49,339 nt of DNA from Thermoplasmatales archaeon (GCA_012515075.1 JAAYZC010000052.1:1-49339); one strand, 5' to 3'; counted from the stretch's first letter, positions 40,147 to 49,124 are shown. Notes: a model not told the origin generated them from the sequence alone. Numbers and translations: made by a program.

Positions 40147-40989
40147 TCAGCCCAGTTCGAAGGTCGTTATTCCGAACACATTGTCCCAGCGGATGTCGGG
40201 ACGCTTCCCGGTGTACATCCTGGCGGTGGAGAAGACGTGCTTCATGCCCAGTTTCTCAACCAGCATCTTGGCCTCCTGGTTCTCGTTCATCACATCCAGA
40301 TAGATGTCCTCTCCCCTCAGGCCCTCTGCCAGTCCGCATACCAGATCGTATGCGATATGCCGGTTGTCGCAGAACAGCGGGCCTATCTTGTAGCCCTCCA
40401 AGCATTCCCTCACGACTCCGAAACCGCGGACGACTCCCGCCTCAAGATACACCAGGGAACGATAGGAATTCCTTATCCAGGGTTCCAGGAAAGATTCCCG
40501 GGGGGCCGGGAAGTGCAACCTGTCGTACATGCAGACGTCCTCGAAGGGCACGGTGTCCGCCTCTGCCAGGTTGCCGAGGTGCCCCATCAGGGCGAGGTCC
40601 CGGCCGCAGTAGCGGCGGTTGTTGCCGTGGAGCTTGAAGTCCCTCTTCATGTAGTTCTCCATCTGCGATGGAACCCCGTCGAGTCCGATGTTCCTCCCCG
40701 GGTTCATGTCGAAGACGCGATTCCAGAGTTCGCGACCGTTGCCGCGGTGCCTGTGGCCAGGTTTGACCACGTAGAATCCCACGAATGAGAAATCCGATCC
40801 TGGGTAGTTGACGAAGCTCAGGGTACTGACCGTCCTGCCCTCCTCATCGATGCCCAACCAGAATCCTCTGGGATCACAGGCATAGAAACTCTCCGCATCG
40901 TACAGTCCCGGGTTCCAACCTTCGGACCTCGCGGCCTCGATCAGGATGTCCATTTCGTGCCTCTCGGCATTTCTGACTTCCGATAGCAA
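40147..40989 (-). CDS. GNAT family N-acetyltransferase, two-domain
   Basis: 280 residues. The N-terminal GNAT domain shows AARSEGWNPGLYDAESFYACDP, SFVGFYVVKPGHRHRGNGRELW (acetyl-CoA loop). The C-terminal half resembles the second GNAT-like domain of the same family, ending in ARMYTG. Substrate unknown. Start: a TTG at 40989 follows GGAGG by 7 nt and gives the usual family N-terminus; the ATG at 41034 overlaps a TATA-like element and is rejected, and the ATG at 40953 is a shorter option. Confidence 0.8.
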   Translation of the reverse strand: MLSEVRNAERHEMDILIEAARSEGWNPGLYDAESFYACDPRGFWLGIDEEGRTVSTLSFVNYPGSDFSFVGFYVVKPGHRHRGNGRELWNRVFDMNPGRNIGLDGVPSQMENYMKRDFKLHGNNRRYCGRDLALMGHLGNLAEADTVPFEDVCMYDRLHFPAPRESFLEPWIRNSYRSLVYLEAGVVRGFGVVRECLEGYKIGPLFCDNRHIAYDLVCGLAEGLRGEDIYLDVMNENQEAKMLVEKLGMKHVFSTARMYTGKRPDIRWDNVFGITTFELG

Positions 40990-41002
40990 TAACTCGCCTC
41001 CT

Positions 41003-41014
41003 TGGGCCCGCCCG
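41003..41014 (-). repeat. 12-nt copy of the tRNA-Pro 3' end (possible att remnant)
   Basis: Minus-strand CGGGCGGGCCCA is identical to the last 12 nt of tRNA-Pro(TGG) at 43152-43163 and in the same orientation. The two copies flank the DUF2075 gene. Twelve GC-rich bases can match by chance, so this is only suggestive of an integration footprint. Confidence 0.45.
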
Positions 41015-41127
41015 TGAGAGCGGTATATTACCATCCGTGTATGTACTATTAAAGGCTCAGGGGTCGGAGGGACCAGAACACCGCACGAAGGGCACCCGGG
41101 CTCCGGATACGTCATGCTACAGACCAA

Positions 41128-43017
41128 TCAGACGCCCCTATCCCGGAAACCCTCTATTCTTCTTCCAAGGTATTCCCCGAGTCCGGGCCGGGTGCAGTAC
41201 ACGTAGCAACCCTTCATCCCCCTGCTCATAAGGGTGCGGTAGGTGTTCCTGATCAAGCGGTCCGCGACCCTCTCGGCCTCCTCCCTGTCGGGGTGAGCCT
41301 TGTGCAGGCCTCTGAGGGACTGGTCCGTCCTTGCACGTTTCGTATGGTCTGTGCAGACGGCTCCGTCCCTGTAGTCCATGTCGTCCCCGATGATTACCCC
41401 GACATAGTCGAATTCCAATCCCTGGCACGTGTGTATGCATCCAGCCTCCCTGACAGAATAGGGGTCTATGGCCCAGGTGCCCGTGTTCCCGAGGTTCCAG
41501 CTCATCCTGAAACCGGTTCCGGGTATGGATATGTCGCACACATCGGGGTCGTTCTTTCCTTCCGATATCCAATCCCAACAGTACCCCGCCACCATACGGG
41601 AGCGGTTGTCCGCGTTAAGCCTCTCGATCTCCGCGCGAAGCTCGTTCGGATCGTCGAAGAGGCGGACGTCATAGCCCGTGCCGTGAGTGCTGTCGAAGTT
41701 GGCCGTCTCCCTTATCTGCAGAACGTCGTCCAGCCAGGACAGGTACCCGTCGGACCCGTCGCATCTGAACTGGGAGGTCAGATCGTAGTCCTGCACAGAA
41801 GAGCCGAGATCCCCGGCCCATCTGCGTATCTCCTCCTCGGTGCCTATGTCCTTTAGCATAACCCTCTGGTCCTCGTCGATGAAGAAGACCGAGAGTCTGG
41901 AGGCGTTGATTATCTCCTTGACCTGGTTCTCACCCAGATTGCCGAAGAGCCCACTCTTACTGTTGAGGCGGTGGGCCTCGTCCACTATCAGGACGTCGAA
42001 CATGTCGCGTGCGCATTCCGTGAAGCTGCCGGAACCTCTGAAGAGGGCGTCTGTCCTGCTATTGGACAGAGTGCCCTTCAGCTTGGCGGAATACACGTTC
42101 CTGGGTGCGCTGTTCTTCGATACGTACGTGCACGCGAGTCCGCGGGACGTTAGTTCGACCAGCAGGTTTACGGCGACCACCGATTTGCCGGTGCCCGGTC
42201 CCCCGCGCACTATGATCGTCCTCTTGTCTTCGGCGGTGTTCACGGTGTTGGACGCATGCAGAACGGACTCGTACACGACCTTCTGCTCGTCTATCATGGT
42301 GAATTCGGGATTCCCCCTTATCATCGAGGAGAGACAGTCCTGCAGGGACTTGGAAGGTCTGAGACTTCCGCTGTCGATCTCGAATATCGTCTTCCCGCTG
42401 TCACCGTACTTTATGTACCTTTTTATGAAGTCGCGCAACTTCAGAGCATCGTGTTTGAGGAAGACCGGGGCTTTCTTCAGATATTCCGTGTATATCCCGT
42501 CTGTGAGCGGGTCGCTCTCCCTCGCCCGGTAGTTGTGGAGGTAGGCGCAGGGCGAAAGGACGATCCGTCCATCCTGCACCCTCCGGTTGAAATCCTGCAG
42601 GAGCTGCACGTAAGACCATGCCTGGTAGGAAGGATGGGCCGTCTCCCTCATGCTGCCGCCAAGCAGGGTGCGGACTATGGCATCCTTGTCCGGGACCTTC
42701 TCGACGGAATCCCACTGTTTGAGCTCCACTACCACCGCGGATTCCCGGTCCTCCTCTGTTCTGCCGGATATGATCATGTCCACCCTTTTCGACGTGTAGG
42801 GTATGTTGTATTCGACCGATACGCCCACGTCATCGGGTATCTGGGGATCGTACAGCACCTCGCTCATGTAGTGGAGGGAGCTCTGCCAGGAACGCATCTC
42901 CCCGCTCCCCGTGCACCTCCCCATCTTCTCGAACAAGGAATCCCTGATCTTCTCGTCGATGACGCCGGTGAGGGTGTCCTGCGTGAACCCAGTCTTCGTG
43001 CTCGAATATACGATCAT
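41128..43017 (-). CDS. DUF2075 ATPase/helicase with PD-(D/E)xK nuclease-like N-terminus
   Basis: 629 residues. The N-terminal part has a nuclease-like pattern: D80 in SKRVDMIIS and E98-x-K100 in AVVVELKQW, the spacing of PD-(D/E)xK enzymes. Walker A RGGPGTGKSVV (271-281), Walker B DVLIVDEAH (341-349), then an SF1-like C-terminal part containing TSQFRCDGSDGYL and HTCQGLEFDYVGVIIG. DUF2075 proteins occur in accessory and antiviral settings. A TATA-like element lies 28 nt before the ATG at 43017; no ribosome site. It is next to tRNA-Pro(TGG), with a tRNA 3' end copy beyond its stop. A role in defence is inferred. Confidence 0.82.
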   Translation of the reverse strand: MIVYSSTKTGFTQDTLTGVIDEKIRDSLFEKMGRCTGSGEMRSWQSSLHYMSEVLYDPQIPDDVGVSVEYNIPYTSKRVDMIISGRTEEDRESAVVVELKQWDSVEKVPDKDAIVRTLLGGSMRETAHPSYQAWSYVQLLQDFNRRVQDGRIVLSPCAYLHNYRARESDPLTDGIYTEYLKKAPVFLKHDALKLRDFIKRYIKYGDSGKTIFEIDSGSLRPSKSLQDCLSSMIRGNPEFTMIDEQKVVYESVLHASNTVNTAEDKRTIIVRGGPGTGKSVVAVNLLVELTSRGLACTYVSKNSAPRNVYSAKLKGTLSNSRTDALFRGSGSFTECARDMFDVLIVDEAHRLNSKSGLFGNLGENQVKEIINASRLSVFFIDEDQRVMLKDIGTEEEIRRWAGDLGSSVQDYDLTSQFRCDGSDGYLSWLDDVLQIRETANFDSTHGTGYDVRLFDDPNELRAEIERLNADNRSRMVAGYCWDWISEGKNDPDVCDISIPGTGFRMSWNLGNTGTWAIDPYSVREAGCIHTCQGLEFDYVGVIIGDDMDYRDGAVCTDHTKRARTDQSLRGLHKAHPDREEAERVADRLIRNTYRTLMSRGMKGCYVYCTRPGLGEYLGRRIEGFRDRGV

Positions 43018-43151
43018 CCGTCTCTGGGTATGCGTCGAGGATAGAAATCGATTGCCTTCCGGGACCGCCGGCGTGCGGCAGCCGAGGATCCGTGGCGGCA
43101 TGAGGTCCGGTCGCGTGTCTCAGCTTCCCAGCGGGAATCAACAGGAGTGAG

Positions 43152-43224
43152 TGGGCCCGCCCGGATTTGAACCGGAGTCAATGGCTCCCAAAGCCACAAG
43201 TATACCAAGCTAGCCCACGGGCCC
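43152..43224 (-). tRNA. tRNA-Pro (anticodon TGG)
   Basis: Acceptor GGGCCCG/CGGGCCC, anticodon stem GTGGC/GCCAT (one G-T pair) with loop TTTGGGA (anticodon TGG), T arm CTCCGG-TTCAAAT-CCGGG, discriminator A. CCA is not encoded, unlike the GGG isoacceptor in this window. A TATA box lies 27 nt upstream. Confidence 0.95.
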
Positions 43225-43246
43225 CCGACGGTGATTATCGGTGTAT

Positions 43247-43255
43247 GATTTAAAG
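43247..43255 (-). promoter_or_regulatory. TATA box for tRNA-Pro(TGG)
   Basis: Minus-strand CTTTAAATC, centred 27 nt before the tRNA 5' end and lying directly after the rdgB stop. Confidence 0.6.
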
Positions 43256-43262
43256 GATGCTG

Positions 43263-43820
43263 TCAGACCAGGAGCCTCTTGGCAAGCTCTTCCCTCAGGA
43301 GCCTGACGGCGTTCCCGCGGTGGGAGACGGCATCCTTCTCCTCGGGAGACAGCTCGGCGAAGGAGCTGACTCCGTCGTGGCTGAAGATGGGGTCGAAGCC
43401 GAATCCGCCCAGTCCCCTCTCCTCATGGAGGATGCTTCCCTCGGATATCCCCATGACGATGATGGTCTCCCCACCTATGTCGCACCCTATGCAGCATCCG
43501 AATCTGCCGCGTCTGTCCGTCTCCCCCTCCAGCAGCCTGAGTATCCCCCGGTTGCCGATCGTCTTCTGGGCGTAAGCCGACCATACGCCCGGGAACCCCC
43601 TCAGGGAGTCCACGAAGAGCCCGGAGTCGTCGATTATGAAGTCCCTGATCCCTCTGCTCCGTATCTCCTCCATGCCTTTGCGTACGACCTCCTCCAGGTC
43701 CGAGGTCTGTACCTCGTCGTAAGGCAGCCTGACGTGCTCGGTGTCTATGCCCAGTCCGCCGAGGGCCCGGCGGAACTCCTCCACCTTCCCCGGGTTGGAG
43801 GTTATTATCTTCAGTATCAT
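43263..43820 (-). CDS. rdgB: Non-canonical purine NTP pyrophosphatase (RdgB/Ham1)
   Basis: 185 residues. Hydrolyses ITP, dITP and XTP to monophosphates, protecting nucleic acids. TSNPGKVEEF, DDSGLFVDSL, GFGFDPIF and SHRGNAVR are all present. The ATG at 43820 overlaps the bud32 stop as ATGA; the longer frame upstream lies within bud32. The pairing with Bud32 is common in archaea. Confidence 0.95.
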   Translation of the reverse strand: MILKIITSNPGKVEEFRRALGGLGIDTEHVRLPYDEVQTSDLEEVVRKGMEEIRSRGIRDFIIDDSGLFVDSLRGFPGVWSAYAQKTIGNRGILRLLEGETDRRGRFGCCIGCDIGGETIIVMGISEGSILHEERGLGGFGFDPIFSHDGVSSFAELSPEEKDAVSHRGNAVRLLREELAKRLLV

Positions 43821-44440
43821 GTGTATCTTCCCCTGCTTTTTATGTCGTCCACCCTGTCCATTACCGCGTGTGCATCCTCCATGGAGCCCATGTACGAGTC
43901 CACCACGCTTCCGTAGGCATCGGCGATCTCCGAATGAGAGGATGCGAAGGCCCTTTCCAGGAGGTGCATGTCCACTCCCATCTCCTCGATGTCCACCCTC
44001 GTGGCGCCGAGGGAGAAATCGATGAGGCACATCTCGTCATCCGGTGTCAGTATCATGTTGGAGGTGGTGAGGTCGCCGTGGCATATCCCTGCCCCATGCA
44101 GACCGGCGACCGTCCTGCCGATCATGCGGCAGACCCGGTGTGCCATGCCGGGGGCGTCATCAAGTACGTCCCTGACCTTCCTGCCGCGGACGTATTCCAT
44201 GGTTATCCGGCATCCTCCGAGGTCCACGTCGTATATCACCGGGGTCCTGACACCGCTGCCCCTGGCATCCTTCGTGACGCGCACCTCGTTCCTGGTGCGG
44301 GAGGCTCTGAGGCGGGAGTCCAGGTCGGGGTGCCTGTAGGCCTTGGGCGGGCGCACCTTGCAGACGGCCCGTCTTCCGATGAATTCCGTCTCGTAGACCT
44401 CGGCCTCCGCGCCGACGGCCAACACCTCGCCGTATTCCAT
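43817..44440 (-). CDS. bud32: KEOPS complex kinase/ATPase Bud32
   Basis: 207 residues. Small atypical kinase that activates Kae1 in making the t6A modification at position 37 of ANN-decoding tRNAs. VGAEAEVYETEF, AVCKVRPPKAYRHPDLD, HGDLTTSNMIL and DFSLGA are the family motifs. Here it stands alone rather than fused to Kae1, as it is in many Euryarchaeota; Kae1 must be elsewhere. GGAGGAGC directly precedes the ATG. Confidence 0.94.
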   Translation of the reverse strand: MEYGEVLAVGAEAEVYETEFIGRRAVCKVRPPKAYRHPDLDSRLRASRTRNEVRVTKDARGSGVRTPVIYDVDLGGCRITMEYVRGRKVRDVLDDAPGMAHRVCRMIGRTVAGLHGAGICHGDLTTSNMILTPDDEMCLIDFSLGATRVDIEEMGVDMHLLERAFASSHSEIADAYGSVVDSYMGSMEDAHAVMDRVDDIKSRGRYT

Positions 44441-44461
44441 GCTCCTCCGATAACCTGCCTG

Positions 44462-44511
44462 GTAATATATTTTATACTATCCTGGTCGGTGATATATTTT
44501 ATACTTTCCTG
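44462..44511. repeat. Tandem duplication of a 23-nt TATA-containing promoter unit
   Basis: Two copies (44462-44484 and 44489-44511), 27 nt apart, differ at only two of 23 positions. Each contains ATATATTTTATACT and TCCTG. They lie between the divergent bud32 and AIM24-like genes. The second copy is well placed for both genes (about 49 nt before AIM24, 58 nt before bud32). Confidence 0.75.
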
Positions 44512-44546
44512 ATGATACCGTCGTGATAATCCACAGGAGGCTACCA

Positions 44547-45227
44547 ATGAGATACTCGATAACAGGTGACAACCTTCAGTTCGTAAATGTACAGCTGGAG
44601 CCGAACGAGGAGTTCTTCTCCAACGCAGGCGCCATGGCGTACATGACCGGCAACATGAGGATGGAAGCGAAGATGGAAGGCGGTCTTATGAGCGGTCTGA
44701 AGAGATCGCTCTCAGGAGCCTCCCTGTTCCTGGTGAAGTACTCCCCGCAGGGCGGATCCGCGGTGGTCGGCCTGGGTGGCGGCGTACCGGGAAAGATCTA
44801 CGACATAGACGTTGGAAAAGGAAGCTGGCTCGTACAGAAGACAGGATATCTGGGATCCCAGCCCACGGTCAAGGTGGAGATGGCCTTCCAGAAGAAGCTG
44901 GGTGCCATAATGTTCGGCGGCGAGGGGCTGGTCCTCCAGAAGCTGTCCGGCACGGGGACGGCGTTCATCTCCGCTTGCGGAGACTTCAACGTCGTGGAAC
45001 TCGCCCCCGGAGAGCAGTACAAGGTGTCCACCTCCAACGCGGTGGCATGGGAGGAGACGGTCTCCTATGACATCTCTGCGGCTGGAGGTATAAAGACGGC
45101 GATGTTCGGCGGCGAGGGCCTGTTCGTGACGACCCTAACCGGACCAGGCAAGATCGTTATACAGTCCATGACTCTGGCGGATCTGGCAGCATCTCTGGTG
45201 CCTTTCCTGCCCGACAGCAAGAAGTGA
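44547..45227 (+). CDS. AIM24/TIGR00266 family protein
   Basis: 226 residues rich in beta strands and glycine. MRYSITGDNLQFVNVQLEPNEE, EPNEEFFSNAGAMAYMTGN and the repeated MFGGEGL (twice, about residues 118 and 189) are typical of this widespread family of trimeric beta-barrel-like proteins. No enzymatic role is known; in yeast, Aim24 is mitochondrial. The ATG at 44547 follows CAGGAGG by 6 nt. It is followed after 9 nt by a membrane protein gene, with which it probably works. Confidence 0.88.
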   Translation: MRYSITGDNLQFVNVQLEPNEEFFSNAGAMAYMTGNMRMEAKMEGGLMSGLKRSLSGASLFLVKYSPQGGSAVVGLGGGVPGKIYDIDVGKGSWLVQKTGYLGSQPTVKVEMAFQKKLGAIMFGGEGLVLQKLSGTGTAFISACGDFNVVELAPGEQYKVSTSNAVAWEETVSYDISAAGGIKTAMFGGEGLFVTTLTGPGKIVIQSMTLADLAASLVPFLPDSKK

Positions 45228-45236
45228 GGTGTTATT

Positions 45237-45608
45237 ATGGCAGAAGCAAAGAATGTTAAGAAGGCGGGCACGAAGCTGAGCGCGGCGGGCCTGCTGCTGA
45301 TAGCCGTGGGCACGATCGCGGTGATAGCCGCGGTGGCCCTTTTCCTTTTCTACAACCCGGACGTACTCCAGAACCTGCTTTGGATACTGCTGATAGTGAT
45401 AGCGGCAATAGTCGTGATCGCCATCGTAGTATGGATCGCCATGGCTCTGCTGGCCATCCCCATGTACGCCATGAGGGGGGAGCAGTACCAGGAGAACGTC
45501 GATTACAGTCTCGACGATGTCGAGAGCGTGAAGGAGAAGGACAGCGCCAAGGAAGCGGAGGAAGAGGAGACCGCGGACAACGGTGATGACTACCCTGGCA
45601 GGATCTGA
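45237..45608 (+). CDS. Small membrane protein, two helices and acidic tail
   Basis: 123 residues. A basic N-terminus (AEAKNVKKAGTK), two hydrophobic helices (about 15-40 and 47-76), then an acidic soluble tail ending KEAEEEETADNGDDYPGRI. I do not recognise a family. GAGGTG precedes the ATG at 45237. Co-transcribed with the AIM24-like gene, suggesting a membrane partner for it. Confidence 0.75.
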   Translation: MAEAKNVKKAGTKLSAAGLLLIAVGTIAVIAAVALFLFYNPDVLQNLLWILLIVIAAIVVIAIVVWIAMALLAIPMYAMRGEQYQENVDYSLDDVESVKEKDSAKEAEEEETADNGDDYPGRI

Positions 45609-45623
45609 CCTGCCAATCAAACC

Positions 45624-45630
45624 CTTTATC
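45624..45630 (+). promoter_or_regulatory. TATA-like box for radB
   Basis: CTTTATC centred 27 nt before the GTG start at 45654, no ribosome site between. Confidence 0.4.
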
Positions 45631-45653
45631 AACCCCCTTCGCCTTTTTGCCGC

Positions 45654-46313
45654 GTGAACAGGATACCGACCTGCTGCGAGTCCTTCGATAAGCTATTGGG
45701 CGGGGGCATCGAAGGGGGAAGCGTTACCCTGCTTTACGGCGAGGCCGGGGCGGGCAAGACGAACATCTGCCTGCAGATGGCGTACAACATGGCCAAGACG
45801 GGGAAGAAGGTGGCCTATGTGGATGCTGAAGGGCTCTCCCCGGACCGCATATACCAGATTTTCACCGACCCCTCACACATGAAGAACCTGCTGGTGTTCC
45901 AGGTGCATAGCTTCGACGAGCAGTCCGACAGGGTGGACAAGATCGTGAGGTTGGCCGGGGCCAATGATTCGATAGGGCTGGTTATAGTCGACTCCTTCAC
46001 CATGTATTATCGTCTCAACCATGACGACCCCGCCGTCAGGAACGATTTCGTCAGGCAGACGGAGGCGCTTCTGGATCTGGCCAGGAAGAACGACATAGCC
46101 GTCCTGCTGACCTCCCAGGTGTACTCCAACATAAACACGGGTTCGGTGGAATTCCTGGGCGGTCACGCCCTGCATCACAACGCGAAGACCATAATACGCC
46201 TGGACAAGAGGAACAACGGTCGGCGCACAGCGGTAATAATAAAGCACCGCAGCCTCCCCGAGGGCAGGTCTGCGGATTACCGCATCATAGAGTGCGGCAT
46301 AGAGAGCGTTTAA
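45654..46313 (+). CDS. radB: DNA repair and recombination protein RadB
   Basis: 219 residues, the euryarchaeal RecA/RadA paralogue that lacks the N-terminal HhH domain and modulates RadA recombination. Walker A YGEAGAGKTN (about 29-38), YVDAEGLSPDRI, Walker B GLVIVDSF, and VLLTSQVYSN. GTG start, probably leaderless. Length is normal. Ends 4 nt inside the convergent prenyl synthase gene. Confidence 0.93.
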   Translation: MNRIPTCCESFDKLLGGGIEGGSVTLLYGEAGAGKTNICLQMAYNMAKTGKKVAYVDAEGLSPDRIYQIFTDPSHMKNLLVFQVHSFDEQSDRVDKIVRLAGANDSIGLVIVDSFTMYYRLNHDDPAVRNDFVRQTEALLDLARKNDIAVLLTSQVYSNINTGSVEFLGGHALHHNAKTIIRLDKRNNGRRTAVIIKHRSLPEGRSADYRIIECGIESV

Positions 46314-47314
46314 ACATCCCTGTCCACGGAGAAACGGGCCAGGGCGATCATGAAGTCCCTGTCCTCTCCGGGAGGCAGGAAGGCGATCTTCTCAACGGCC
46401 ATCCGGGCGTATTCGTCGGCCAGGTCCTTTGCGTACCCTATGCTTCCGGAATCCGTCATTATCCGCCTAGCGCGCTGGATCTCGTCCTCCGAGGCATCCT
46501 GTTTCCCGAGTATCGCCTTGAACTCCTCCAGGACCGCGGGGTCATCTATGCTCTTCAGGGCGTGGGTCACCATTACAGTGCTCTTGCCCTTGCGGATGTC
46601 GTTGCCCGCGGATTTGCCGGTCTTGGCCGGGTCCCCCATTATGCCCAGGTAGTCATCGAACATCTGGAATCCCACGCCAAGGAGCATGGCGTACTCGTGC
46701 ACGGCCTCGACCGTCCTCTCGTCGCCCCCTCCGCAGAGCGCCCCGCCCGCCGCTCCGGCGGCGAAGAGGACGCTGGTCTTGAGCCTGATGGTCTCTATGT
46801 ACTCCTCCATCGAGACTATCCTGCCCTCGTTGTCGATGTCCATCTGCTGTCCCCTGGCCAGGTCCCAGACTGCCTTCGTGACTATGCGCAGTATCGGCCT
46901 CAGGACGGAATCCGGGACGTCCAATGTGGAGATGATCTCGAAGGCCTTGGCGAACAGGGCATCCCCCGCCAGGACGGCGGTGGGCATGCCGTAGCCGACG
47001 TGAATGGTGGTCATGCCCCTGCGCTTCTCATCCCCGTCCATCAGGTCGTCGTGTATGAGCGTGAAGTTGTGTATGTACTCGATGGCGACGGCCAGGGGGA
47101 CGGCTTTGTCACGGTCCCCTCCGGCCGCGCCCGCCGAGGCGATGACCATGGCCGGGCGCATCCTCTTGCCTCCCGCATAGGGGTACTGGCGTGAGGCCTC
47201 CACGAGTTTAGCCGGTTCCTCGTCGCCGATGTAGCTTCTTATGGGTCCGTCGATCTCCGCGGACATCTTCTTCAGCACCTGTACTATATCAGTCAATGTA
47301 ATCCATCCATCCAT
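46310..47314 (-). CDS. Polyprenyl diphosphate synthase (GGPP/FPP synthase type)
   Basis: About 334 residues. Chain-elongating trans-prenyl synthase. GGKRMRP, the first Asp-rich motif DDLMDGD with RRG after it, and the second motif FDDYLGIMGD are visible. It builds C15-C20 chains for archaeal lipids. Start uncertain: ATG at 47314 overlaps fni by 22 nt without a spaced ribosome site, while TTG at 47296 overlaps the fni stop as TTGA and also gives a normal N-terminus. Operon with ipk and fni, which make its substrates. Confidence 0.9.
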   Translation of the reverse strand: MDGWITLTDIVQVLKKMSAEIDGPIRSYIGDEEPAKLVEASRQYPYAGGKRMRPAMVIASAGAAGGDRDKAVPLAVAIEYIHNFTLIHDDLMDGDEKRRGMTTIHVGYGMPTAVLAGDALFAKAFEIISTLDVPDSVLRPILRIVTKAVWDLARGQQMDIDNEGRIVSMEEYIETIRLKTSVLFAAGAAGGALCGGGDERTVEAVHEYAMLLGVGFQMFDDYLGIMGDPAKTGKSAGNDIRKGKSTVMVTHALKSIDDPAVLEEFKAILGKQDASEDEIQRARRIMTDSGSIGYAKDLADEYARMAVEKIAFLPPGEDRDFMIALARFSVDRDV

Positions 47315-48348
47315 TCCTTTGTGTCCCCCAGCAGTATGTATCCCGCCCGGGAGAGCTGTTCCACGTCCGCGGATCCGGTCAGCATCATCGCCACCCGGAT
47401 CTCCTCTCTTATGAGCATTAGCTTGTTCTTGACGGCCTCGGCGGACTCTGTCGCCTCTCTGAGAACGAGATTGGCTCCGCCTGCGCAGGCTGCCCCCATG
47501 GCTATGGAGCAAGCCGCGTGAAGTCCCGTGAGTATGCCTCCGCTGGCTATCATAGGCAGACCGACGTCGGCCATCCTCAGGGAGACGGGCGAGGGTATGC
47601 CCCAGTCCAGGAACGTGTCCCCGAGGCCGGTCCTGAGGCTGTCGTCGGTCTTCATCGCACGGTAGAGCTCCACGGCGGAGAAGCTCGTACCGCCCATCCC
47701 TGCTATGTCCAGGGCCAGGACCCCCGTTCCGCGCAGCCTCTGAGCGGTGCGGCGGGAAATGCCGGCTCCGGTCTCCTTGACCATCAGGGGGAACTCCCCC
47801 GCGAGTTCCCTTATTGCATCCAGGCATCCTCTGGATTTGGTGTCGCCCTCGGGTTGGACAACCTCCTGGAGGAAGTTCATATGCACGGCCATGACATCCG
47901 CGCCGATGAGGTCTCTGGCTATCCCGACCTTCTCTGCCGTGAAGCTTTCTTTGCCGTTCTGTGATATTAGCTGAGGGGCCCCTACGTTGCCTATGACCAG
48001 GGGGATGTCGTAATCCTTTATGACGGAGTAGCTGTCGGTGTCCAGACCCTCCACGGCGGCCCTCTGGCTGCCCACACCCATCCCTATCCCGAGCTCGGAG
48101 CAGGCCTCTGCGATGTTGGCGTTGATCCTCTTCGCCCCGGAGAAACCACCCGTGATGGCGGTGACGATGAACGGGAACTCCAACCTCTTCCCGAGGAAGC
48201 TCACCCCGGTGTCTATGTCGTCGGGATCCAGTTCCGGCAGTGCCTCATGTATCAGCCTGACATCGTCCCAGTAGCAATATCCGGGCGCGACCCTCTCGTT
48301 CAGGCATATCTCTATGTGATCGGCTTTTCTCTCTTTCATCTGTGTCAT
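47293..48348 (-). CDS. fni: Isopentenyl-diphosphate delta-isomerase, type 2 (FMN)
   Basis: 351 residues. FMN- and NADPH-requiring isomerase of IPP and DMAPP, the archaeal form. [10 protein letters not shown], the FMN-binding [37 protein letters not shown] and ASGGILTG are conserved. The ATG at 48348 overlaps the ipk stop (ATGA); the longer open frame upstream lies in ipk. A middle gene in the isoprenoid operon. Confidence 0.95.
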   Translation of the reverse strand: MTQMKERKADHIEICLNERVAPGYCYWDDVRLIHEALPELDPDDIDTGVSFLGKRLEFPFIVTAITGGFSGAKRINANIAEACSELGIGMGVGSQRAAVEGLDTDSYSVIKDYDIPLVIGNVGAPQLISQNGKESFTAEKVGIARDLIGADVMAVHMNFLQEVVQPEGDTKSRGCLDAIRELAGEFPLMVKETGAGISRRTAQRLRGTGVLALDIAGMGGTSFSAVELYRAMKTDDSLRTGLGDTFLDWGIPSPVSLRMADVGLPMIASGGILTGLHAACSIAMGAACAGGANLVLREATESAEAVKNKLMLIREEIRVAMMLTGSADVEQLSRAGYILLGDTKEWMDGLH

Positions 48349-49124
48349 CGGATATCGCCTCTCGCAGTTGTGCATATGACCGTCTCCCCCTTCAGGAGGC
48401 TGCACAGTCTGTTCTCCACCGTGCCGTTCACCAGGACGCAGTCGCGACCCGGCCCGCACATCCTCAGCATGGTCTCCATCTTGGAGCAGACACCTCCTGT
48501 GACGTCAGCCACCGTGGTCTCCCGGGCGATGTTCGCAAGCCCTTCCGCCGTGACCTCGCATATCAGACCGGCATTCTTGTGGGTCTTGGGGTCCCTGTCG
48601 TAGAGTCCGTCCACATCCGAGACGAAAACCACCCTCTCGGGTTTGAATATGCCTGACAGGGCCTCCATTATCTGATCGCCTGAACATATGCCGAAACCCT
48701 TCCGGCGGTCCAGGACCACGTCCCCGAAGAGAACGGGCATTATGCCCAGTCCGTAGAGCCCCGTCAGGGCCTCGGAGTCGTTTATAAGCAACCTGCCATC
48801 ATCCATTACGAAGCACGACCCAGGAGCAACGGATACGGCGGGAATCCCCTTCTCCAGCATCTTCCCCACGACCATGGAGCTCAGCTCCCTGACGTCGTGC
48901 TGCACGCGTGCGACCGCAGGTATCTGGGTGTCATCGCAGAGACCGTCCTGCAGGGAGTGCTCCTTCGCAAGAACGTGTCCGAAGGAGCCCGCCCCGTGGA
49001 CGACCACGGCCCTCTGGCCCGAGCGCTTTATCTCGTCAAGGAGCCTGGATACGCGCTGTCCGTCGAAGGTGCGGTATCTGGACTTGTCCGTGATCACGCT
49101 GCCGCCCAGTTTGATGAGGATCAT
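48345..49124 (-). CDS. ipk: Isopentenyl phosphate kinase
   Basis: 259-residue amino acid kinase fold. [13 protein letters not shown], the catalytic-histidine loop [24 protein letters not shown] and TGGV.SKM identify IPK, the last kinase of the archaeal mevalonate route (isopentenyl phosphate to IPP). Followed immediately by fni and the prenyl synthase. The TATA box is 28 nt upstream and no good ribosome site is present, so the message is probably leaderless. Confidence 0.93.
   Translation of the reverse strand: MILIKLGGSVITDKSRYRTFDGQRVSRLLDEIKRSGQRAVVVHGAGSFGHVLAKEHSLQDGLCDDTQIPAVARVQHDVRELSSMVVGKMLEKGIPAVSVAPGSCFVMDDGRLLINDSEALTGLYGLGIMPVLFGDVVLDRRKGFGICSGDQIMEALSGIFKPERVVFVSDVDGLYDRDPKTHKNAGLICEVTAEGLANIARETTVADVTGGVCSKMETMLRMCGPGRDCVLVNGTVENRLCSLLKGETVICTTARGDIR

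Noticed and set aside
41034-41127. Upstream ATGs for the acetyltransferase (41034 and further)
   Set aside because: They overlap promoter-like sequence, and the predicted extra residues are not part of the GNAT fold; the TTG at 40989 has a strong ribosome site.
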